Shown here piece after piece: positions 56,717-64,000 of a DNA stretch of 64,000 bases. The DNA comes from Cordia subcordata (lineage: Eukaryota; Streptophyta; Magnoliopsida; Boraginales; Cordiaceae): the NCBI GenBank assembly GCA_028554755.1, contig JAPTOF010000015.1:9486001-9550000 (forward strand), given 5' to 3'. Position 1 is the stretch's first letter, and every line of letters begins with the position of its first letter. Below the pieces are notes generated by a model. That model saw only the letters and a list, made by a program, of their open reading frames with translations. It was not told where the DNA came from and ran no database searches. Made by a program: the position numbers and the translations under genes.

Positions 56717-58025
56717 GATATTTGAGTAGATTTTTTTAATTTATTTTTTGTTTGTGTTTTTCTTAAACTTTGTTTTGTTATGATATTTTTGTTTTTCTTA
56801 TTGTTTTTGTGAGACGGATTAAGTGCCTCCCAGAGTTCGAAACCTTTGTATGGGGATGTAAATAGGGTTGGCCGGAAAAAAAATTGAAAAAATGAAAAAG
56901 AACCAAAAAAAATCTTTTGTTTTGTTTTGTTTTGTTTTAAGAAAACTCATTGAGTATTCCTATATTTGTCTTTTGTGTTTAACTGAAGATGCTCTCATTT
57001 GTGAGGAAGGTATATGGTTTGTAAGATTGTGAAGTGAATGCAAAAAAGCTGTCATCTGAGGTCGAGCGCGTCGTTTTATTGGCATAATCTATCAGGTTGT
57101 TTCATTCTAACCTTCCCTTTTAATGTTTAATGTTTCTTGCAATAGGGACATTATAAGATTTGAGTCTAGGGGCGACGGTGAGAATGAACAACAATGTGTT
57201 TTTATGATTATCTGTCAATAAGGTGAAAAAATGGAGTAAATTTGAAAATTTTTGGCATATATGAGCTTGAATTACACAGGTGCCTTTGACTTGATAGAGA
57301 GACTTGCATGATTGATGAGTGAATTTGTTGGTGCAATTGTTCTGTCTTTGCTATAAATCCCTCTTTGCTTGCTTTGGTTGTGTCATTTTCTGTAAGCGTC
57401 ATAAGGGTAGTGATTTCATAAGCTTGCGTTAGACCTGGTTGGAAGTTTGTTGAAGTGTTACTCTGATGTGTTGAACTATGACAGTATCTTTTTCTTTGAT
57501 GTGTTTCCCTATTCAGAAAAAGAAAAAAAAGAGGAAAAAAAGAGAGAAAAAAAAACCAAAAGGCAAAAGAATGAAAAGTGAAAAAGTCAAAAGAAAAGTG
57601 TGAACAAGTGTCAAAATGACACAATTGTTATTCATGTGTATTCAATTATTATTCTATTATATTATGAAAAGTGAAAAGAGTGAAAAGCAGAAAAAAGTGA
57701 AAAAAAAGTTGAAAAAAATGAAAAAAAAATGAGTGAAAAAAAAAATTATGGGGACAACACTTTGCTCTTGTTATGAAATGAAAACTCCTGGTCTAGCAAA
57801 GTTTTGTGGAGCTAATTTCCTATTCTTGTTAATTACTTGATATGCTTAAATTGGCTGAAAGAAGTGACATGATTGAAGTTGAGTAATTGAGGGGTACATG
57901 CCTAGTAAGTGTTGCACCGTGTGCATGCTTGACTATGTGATTTTCATCTGACTATTGGTTCATTATTGTCTATGTGGTTCTTCTTATTGCACTTAACTAA
58001 ATATCTTCTTGAGTTTATTTGTTCC
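56717..58025 (+). other. 3' non-coding region of element F
   Basis: No sense gene is visible. Purine-rich AAAAAGTGAAAA blocks lie at 57520-57600 and 57665-57745. A segment tgaacaagtgtcaaaatgac (57601-57620) is related to the 9871 and 50701 segments of A and E. Confidence 0.65.
57208..57624 (-). CDS. Antisense ORF in the 3' region of element F, 138 codons
   Basis: Antisense frame at the position of those in A and E. It starts MCHFDTCSHFSF (compare CHLCTYSQNF), then a Phe-rich run, a basic stretch (RETHQRKRY) and a Ser/Thr/Gln-rich tail that does not match A or E clearly. Weak support; it may be a by-product of the A-rich sense strand. Confidence 0.22.
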   Translation of the reverse strand: MCHFDTCSHFSFDFFTFHSFAFWFFFLSFFPLFFLFLNRETHQRKRYCHSSTHQSNTSTNFQPGLTQAYEITTLMTLTENDTTKASKEGFIAKTEQLHQQIHSSIMQVSLSSQRHLCNSSSYMPKIFKFTPFFHLIDR

Positions 58026-58062
58026 TTTGCTTGAGGACAAGCAAAAAATGGGCTTAGGGGTA
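58026..58062 (+). other. Polypurine tract of element F with preceding hairpin
   Basis: TTTGCTTG-AGGA-CAAGCAAA (58026-58045), a perfect eight-pair stem, then aaatgggcttaggggta to the LTR edge. Confidence 0.8.
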
Positions 58063-59817
58063 TGATGTATTGTCATATTTTGTAATAAATTCCACTATTT
58101 TGCTTGTGATTACATAGACCAAAGTGACTAAGTGATTCATTTTGTAAATTATTTGATCCAGTCTCGTTCAAGAGAAGAAAAGATTTTTTGGAGGCTTACA
58201 GAGCAATTTACAGAAGATTTTAAGCAATTGAAGTTGAAGATGAGTCATAATTTGAGTTAGGCTAATTTAATGGAGAAGTATTAGGCTCAAATATATGGAT
58301 CAAGGATCAATTTCTCATAGAAAACAAGGAACTTTGGCCTTTCTTGCAAATAAAGTCATTGGTAAATGAATATGGCAGGTGATCTTGGTGTTAATTTTTG
58401 GAAAGTTTTTCCTGTTAGACCAGTTTTGGTATTTTGCTCATAACTCGAACTCCAGAGGTCAAAATCATGTGATTCTTTGTCCATTGGACTCCTAAGAGCC
58501 AGGGCTACAATTCTTATGAAGACCATCTTTCCAAATTAAAGGGGGATCAAGGTGAAAAATCAGTCACAACACGTTTAAAAAATTCCCATCACATGCTGGA
58601 CACATTTCGGTATTTTGGGCATAACTCGGGCTACAGAGGTCCAAATAAGGTGCTTCTTACGGTTTTGCAAAGATAATTCACACAGATACAACTTTTCTAT
58701 TTTGAATTCATCCCTATTCTGCCTTTATGATGATAAAAAACGTTGGTCAAAAGAGAGCATAGAAATTGGTAGTAATTTCCTAATCCAAGTAGGATTTGAA
58801 AAGGAATTTGATACCATTATATATACCCGCAATACACAATAGAAAAAGAGGACTCCAACCTTAGAATTTGCAGAAGATTAAATTGAAGAAAAGTTGGGGA
58901 GCAACTTTTGAAGAGAATTGGAGACAAAAAACTTCATCAACTTATTTGTCTAAGAATAATACAATGAGTTTTTCTATTCTCAATTTCTTTTCAATTTTTT
59001 CTTTGAACTTAAATATGAACTAAACCCCCATGATTCAGGGTGATAGTTAATGATTATTTTTATTCATATTTCAGATTCTTTGGGATTTATTTGATTATTC
59101 GTATTTGTGCTTATTGCGTATTAAATTCTTGGTTAATCATTATTATGTTTGTAGCTAATTTTCGTTAGTCAAGAATTTATATCTTTTGCCATATAGGAAT
59201 CTTGTAGGTTGTTGCGAGTACGAATATAGATCAATTAACAGGACTAGATTTAATTAGTTGTTTCAAGATTGAGATAGGTTATGCCATTGAGATAGTCTAT
59301 GCTTTTGTAGTCTCAATTAATTTTCTAGGATATGTGAGATTAATTAATTAAAGAAAAGTGAGAGATAATTTATGCCATTGAGATAGATTATGCCCCAATA
59401 GCTAAGCTTGTAGCCTGATCCTTTGTGCTTAATTGGAAGTCTTGAAGTTGATGAACACGAACAAGACAATTTTCTGGCTATCACCCTAAATCGCAAGTTC
59501 CATAGATCTAATTCTCACAATTTTTGTGGTTGAGTTCCGTTATTTTCTTTTAATTATTTTATTTTATTAATTTTCTCTTTGATTTAGTTTAATTTAAAAT
59601 TTGTCTCTCTCGTAGTGCTTAGTTTAGTTATTTTAAATTTTTTGTTTTTAGTTTTAGGGTTTTTAGTTATTTTTTCCCTCTTTTCAATTCTTGACAACAA
59701 TCCCAATTCCCCATGGTTCGACACTCTAGTCGCGTTAGCATGATAAAGAGGAAAATTTTTATATTTTGTCGTTAACTATTTCAATTGATTTTATTTGGCC
59801 ATACAACAACGTGGTCA
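58063..59817 (+). repeat. Element F 3' LTR
   Basis: Full-length copy, 1.75 kb, TGATGTATTG to GTGGTCA. It retains the ccccatggttcgacactctag segment (about 59709-59729) missing from the 5' copy. Confidence 0.93.
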
Positions 59818-60950
59818 CTAATTATAGGTCTAGATTAGAGCACTTAGTATAATCCATCAAGTAACCCTAGAAAGACGTAGTAATCACTATAAACAAGACG
59901 TAATCACCTTAGTCCCCCATTTCCAATGTTTGAATCCACTTAGATCACTTGATTCCCCCATCACACATACACATCTTTTATTTTCTCGCCTTTAGATTAG
60001 GTTTGTCTTTTTTGAGCTCCATTTAAACCAAAAACCCCAAAAACATTATAGTTAGGACCTCGACACGTAACTTTTAGGGCATACTTAGCTTAGGACACCA
60101 TACACATTAAGCCTTCCCATGGATTCGATCCCACACTCTCACACACCGTACTACACACGACCCGTGCACTTGTGGGCTATTTAGGCTTGTGCTCAAATAG
60201 CGTATCACCATAGATACACACAAATCCTTTTTTAAAGCCTTAATCTAATATACAATATCAATCAACCCTAGATTAACTTAATTACAAAGCATATTTACAA
60301 GAATAAGAAATGGAATAAAAAACTCCCTTTCAAACTTTGCTCAAATCTAAAGTAAAACCCTTTAATCTCTTGTTACAAGCTTCAATCCTTGCTTGGTTTG
60401 GTGTGGAATGGTGGTTTTGGTGTTTGGTGAAGTGGGAAAATGGTTAGGATTTATTAGGGTTTAAGAAAATAAAGTTCCTTCCTTAAAAATGTCTTAAAAT
60501 GGGCTATTTATAGACTCTTCAATGTGAGTACTGGGGGACCCTACCAGCTAGCCGATATGAAACATGGTGCTAACCGGTAAAAATATGGGCTCTTTGGATC
60601 TACCGGGGGGCCTTACTGGCTAGCCGATACTTACTATAGAACCCTACCAGGTAGCCCCTAGTGCCTTGGCAGCTCAACTTTGAACTTCATTTTTGGCTCA
60701 CTTCTTCATCTTTTCACTTTCGGTCTTCAACATTTAGCTCGTTTTTTCCTCGTTAAGTTGGACTCATCCCAAAACTCACCTAAAACACAAAATATAACAC
60801 TTATTATAGCATTTATGTATCTAAATAGATTATTTACAAATATTAACAACTATGCATAAACTCTATACTAAATGCACTCAATTATACTCTAAACACCTTT
60901 AAATATGCATGTAAACACTATGTAAAAATACATATAAATGACACACATCA

Positions 60951-62244
60951 CTATGCATGTTATTGTTGAAGTACATACCAATGATGTATGGCGCTGTCCC
61001 TGACTTGAATGCTAAACCATCTAATTACAAGGGTGTAGGGTTTAACATTACGACAACTGTAGCGGAGTTTGCCACATTAAATGTGTCTTCACATGGCACA
61101 TTTGATGTAGCAAGGCCATCTCATGGAGCGGGGCTGGACTTGAATATAGATACATTTCAATCAGAACCTCATGAATAAGATGAGGATGTGGCCTTGAACG
61201 ACAATGATACCTGGTACAATGATGATGAAGTCTTGGATAGAAATCCAAACACTAGAAACGTAAATGTTGACAGTACAGGGCTGAGTCGTTATGCGAGGCC
61301 AAGTTACAATGCGGGATTGGTGTTCGGGGGATTTGAAACTGTAGAGTTCCATATTGTTAAACAAGAATATTATATGGATAGCATGGACAATCCAACAGCG
61401 CAACCAGTTTGTGACGAGAATAAGACGGATTTGGTTAAAGGCATGGTGTTTTCGTCTAAAAAAGATATAATTAGGGCTATATAGATGTACTCGATAAATA
61501 TACAATGCGAATACAAGGTCATGAAGTCTGAACCAGGCTTGTGGCTTGTTTGTAGCAAAAATGATTCCAATAATAAATCCATGCAGATGGGAATTACAGG
61601 CAATTCAAAAATCCCCGTGCAGTCAGTTTGAGATAATAAAGCATTGAGGCATGCATAATTGCTTGGGTTATAGAAGAGGGGCTGACCATAGAAATCTTAT
61701 TGCTACCTTGGTCAAACTACGGTAATGCATTTTGTAAAATAGAAGCTTGTTTGAGGTAGGTTTTGTACAAGCTTACATTAAGGAAACCCTTCACATGGAC
61801 ATTTCTAACAGGAAGTCATAGTGTGGCCAAAATAAGGCCATCGAACTGGTATACAGTGATTGGGATAGCTCGTACCAATTACTTCCACGGTTTTTTAGAG
61901 CTATAAAGGCAACGAATCTAGGGTCGGTTGTAACTTACAAGTTTTTCCATGGTTTGACGCAGGAAAACAAAATTTTTGATTATGTGTTTTAGGCATTTGC
62001 ACCCTGCATCATAGTATTGAAGCATTCTCCACCTGTGCTATCTTTTGATAAGACCCACTTGCGAGGTCAATATAAGGGTCATCTTCTGACAACGTTAACA
62101 ACAAATGCAAACGATCAAATCTTACCGTTAGCATTTGCAGTTGTTGATATGGAGACAACGGATAGCTGGCCATGGTTCCTCCGTTAGGTACGGCTACATT
62201 TTCTTCAAGGTGTGAAGGCAATTTATATAGTATCTGATAGACAT
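60951..62244 (+). pseudogene. MULE2: Mutator-like transposase gene, second part
   Basis: Resumes the frame of 44421-44726 with MHVIVEV. It continues with TTTVAEFATLNV, then HGAGLDLNIDTF, a stop, and the linker to CDENKTDLVKGMVFSSKKDII. The MURA core is recognisable in several frames: WDSSYQLLPRFFRAIKATNLGSVV (about 61862-61935) and SFDKTHLRGQYKGHLL (first catalytic Asp region, about 62040-62090). LPLAFAVVDMETTDSWPWFLR (about 62125-62190) and IYIVSDRH (second catalytic Asp region, about 62221-62244) follow. It is cut at that point by LTR C. At least four stops make it a pseudogene. Confidence 0.8.
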
Positions 62245-62493
62245 TGATGTCGCTTTAGAAGCGCAAACCTAAAGATCCATAAGCGCATGGATCGATAGGG
62301 TAATGTGTGCAAGGGCGGGTGCCAAATCCACGGAGAGACGAATTATGAAGTGAATTAATGGTGTATGTCCTAAAAAGGTGCCTAAACGAAAATCCTAAGC
62401 TAGCAATCTTTTTGGGTTTTTGGTATCAAAGGGAAATCAAATTAAAGGAATGCTACACTAAACTAAAATAAAAGAAATGGAAAAAAGAGGAAA
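62245..62493 (-). repeat. LTR C fragment, antisense
   Basis: Begins tgatgtcgc right after the SDRH codons of MULE2, removing the rest of the transposase core. The segment gcgcatggatcgatagggtaatgtgtg resembles the left end of LTR B (44792-44830) loosely. It is interrupted at 62494 by LTR D. The remainder lies outside the window. Antisense direction is inferred from the B/D similarity. Confidence 0.5.
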
Positions 62494-64000
62494 TGATGCG
62501 TACGGATTTTTCTTGGTATAGAAGATTCGAGTGCAGGTATTGTCTCCATAAAAAGGCTAGCTTAGTTTGTTTTCTAGGTGCTTGAGTGCCTAAGACTACT
62601 TACGTGCATGTGTTGAAGTATTTTTGGTCTTGTTAGGATGGAGGGGAGCTCGTGACAATAAAAATTAAACTTGGACAACTGAGGAACTAAAGGTGCCAAG
62701 GTAAAGAAAAGAAGCCTAACAAGGTAGAAAAAGATCTAGGGTGATTGAGTTGCAACTAGACTCATGCTATAATAATGGTTCGTGCTATCTACAGATTGAT
62801 TGCTCTCCTGGGGACCTTAGCTAACTAACTTTATCATCCACTAGGACTCAATGTGGGTCTGTCCCTAGGTAGATCTCCCTAGAGTATAACGTAGTCCTTA
62901 TGACCTAGGGTTTAGGGCTTAGTTAACTAAGTTCTCATTAGTGTTGATTAACATCTTACTCGAGAGACTAACCTATTAGTATTGTTTCAGACTAGAGATT
63001 AGACTCTTAGAGCATTAACTAGTATTAGTAGATACTCTTTTAGTATTGTTTCAGACTAGAGGTATACTCCTACCACACTAGATCATCTATTAAGCATATT
63101 AATTAACACACTTTAGCTACAAATAAGGCTCATACCATTAACATGGATTAAGGCTAAGGTGAGACCACTACTAATAGTATTTTAAGCACAAAAGACATGC
63201 ATATTCACTTAGGCATTTTAACAAACACATAGATATGTTTAATTTTGAATACATAGACACATTAAATCATGCCACCAATCAATGTAAACAAGAATATATT
63301 AAGAACCAAATATATACACATGTCATTTATTCATAGCCCTAATCTAATATACAACAAGAAACATCCAAAGATCTAGTCTAATCTAACAACATATTTACAA
63401 GAAATAGAAAGAGAATAAGAACTCTCTTAATTCTGACTTCCAAATATGTACAAACTTCAAATCCTTGTTAGATGCTTCAATCTTAGCTTGGTATAGGATT
63501 TAGATGGTGTATAGAGATGTTAATTGAAGTGGAAAAAAGGTTAGAATTAATGGGGTTGAGAGATTATTAGGTTCCTCCACTCAAAATGAGCCAAAAACCC
63601 TTAAATATAGTATTTTCGCTACAAAAGTTGGTCCCCAGGTTGGCCTCTTGACCTAAATTTAAACGAGGCCAACCAAAATTGATTTCATTCTAGATAGGAT
63701 CAGTCTCTAAGGTCGGTCGGCCGACCCTAGGCAGGAGGTGACCGGCCTTCAACTGTTTTGCTTATAACTTGCTCGTTTTGGCTCCGATTTGCGCACAATT
63801 ATTTTCTTTTGCATTGTACAAATTTTGGGAACCTCCAAAGCCATTTTTTTTTCATCTTTTCATGTCCATAAATATCTATAAACTTTTTTCATGCTCTTTA
63901 CATCTTTAACCAAGCTCAATTTCTTCTTCTAAAACACACATTCCCGCTCATTCTCAATTGCATCGTTCTTCGTCCGAGAGCTTCCAAATGGGCATTTCTT
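62494..64000 (-). repeat. LTR D, antisense Ty3/gypsy LTR, cut by window edge
   Basis: Starts tgatgcgtacgg and aligns with both arms of LTR B. Unlike B it contains the conserved block (62850-62915) with a CTAGG-8 nt-CCTAG hairpin at 62865-62882. It has a GGTCGGCCGACC-type module near 63712-63730. The right end was not reached. Confidence 0.7.

Larger units (their letters stand above)
52845..59817 (+). mobile_element. Element F: pol-deleted Ty3/gypsy element inside the 3' LTR of element E
   Basis: CTAAT at 52840-52844 is repeated at 59818-59822. LTRs 52845-54084 and 58063-59817 both begin TGATGTAT and end GTGGTCA. The 5' LTR lacks about 495 bases present in the 3' LTR (counterpart 59253-59747). 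The internal region has a perfect tRNA-Asp primer site, gag and protease. It then runs straight into the post-integrase hairpin, so RT, RNase H and integrase are missing. It is non-autonomous, and either inserted in that state or lost pol after insertion. Confidence 0.93.
45467..60207 (+). mobile_element. Element E: non-autonomous LTR retrotransposon with zinc-knuckle ORFs, no pol
   Basis: CCATA at 45462-45466 is repeated at 60208-60212. The LTRs are 45467-47567 and 51135-60207, the latter split by element F (its own 2.1 kb is 51135-52844 plus 59823-60207). The internal region is only 3.6 kb with a tRNA-Asp primer site, two zinc-knuckle or acidic ORFs and a 3' region shared with element A. 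It has no protease, RT, RNase H or integrase. It therefore resembles LARD/TR-GAG elements and needed enzymes from elsewhere to move. LTR ends and leader spacer (agttct) match element A. Confidence 0.92.
51135..60207 (+). repeat. Element E 3' LTR, split by element F
   Basis: Arms 51135-52844 and 59823-60207. The two arms rejoin exactly at the CTAAT duplication and then match the 5' LTR. Confidence 0.93.
44727..60950 (-). mobile_element. LTR B: solo-like antisense Ty3/gypsy LTR inside MULE2, split by element E
   Basis: Two arms, 44727-45466 and 60213-60950, together about 1.48 kb once element E is removed. The arms align along their length with LTR D (62494 onward). The right end, read on the minus strand, starts TGATGTGTGTCA, like the LTRs of A and E. 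No primer site or internal region is attached, so it behaves as a solo LTR. The left 60 bases are less certain because the match to LTR D starts only near 44789. LTR B lacks about 140 bases present in LTR D. Confidence 0.7.

Noticed and set aside
60530..60650. Possible GC module like GGTCGACC in LTR B
   Set aside because: The text (accagctagccgatat, ctggctagccgatac) is a different motif and lacks the palindrome.
1..64000. Pararetrovirus or other integrated virus
   Set aside because: All RT-bearing pieces have integrase, LTRs and target duplications of LTR retrotransposons. No movement or coat protein of caulimovirus type seen.
1..64000. tRNA, rRNA, CRISPR arrays or prokaryote-style operons
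   Set aside because: None recognised on either strand by eye. A tRNAscan or Infernal run would settle small RNA genes.

Overview
This is nuclear DNA from a flowering plant, most likely a eudicot. It is A+T-rich and dominated by nested LTR retrotransposons. It holds one convincing host gene, a seven-exon gene with GT-AG introns. No rRNA, tRNA, CRISPR or prokaryote-style operon was seen.

Layout (element names are mine). (1) 1-20300: element G, an Athila/Tat-type Ty3/gypsy element whose 5' LTR lies left of the window. It is split by element A (921-12192), a second Ty3/gypsy element with both LTRs and an exact ATTCT target duplication. (2) 20301-23450: remains of a minus-strand copia-like element K, with a 1.77 kb LTR and a Met-type primer site. 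(3) 23451-24289: MULE1, a decayed Mutator-like transposase start on the minus strand. (4) 24560-34313: element S, a minus-strand Sirevirus-type copia with an exact CTCCT duplication, gag, pol and an extra env-like ORF, all slightly broken. (5) 34319-37425: hairpin-rich then A+T-rich intergenic DNA. (6) 37426-42505 (minus): the host gene, a 322-residue RING-CH membrane protein, probably an E3 ubiquitin ligase, reconstructed from seven exons. (7) 44421-62244: MULE2, a second Mutator-like transposase gene, opened by a four-level nest: LTR B in MULE2, non-autonomous element E in LTR B (CCATA duplication), and pol-less element F in the 3' LTR of E (CTAAT duplication). (8) 62245-64000: two more antisense LTR pieces, C and D, cut by the window edge.

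Elements A, E and F are related. They share tRNA-Asp primer sites, LTR ends beginning TGATGT and a common 3' region. E has lost all enzymatic functions but keeps full LTRs, primer site, purine tract and two zinc-knuckle ORFs, so it would have needed enzymes supplied in trans, plausibly from a relative of A. In the common 3' region I see three things worth checking: a base-pair-covarying AGGA-loop hairpin next to each polypurine tract, a second covarying hairpin after the integrase end, and an antisense ORF kept in frame between A and E and similar in position in F.

No complete new system such as a defence locus is visible. The novelty, if any, lies in these 3'-region elements, in the zinc-knuckle ORFs of E, in an LTR block present in zero, one or two copies, and in GGTCGACC-type modules shared by unrelated LTR families. 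Coordinates of LTRs with target duplications and of the host exons are base-level readings. Domain edges in decayed elements are approximate.
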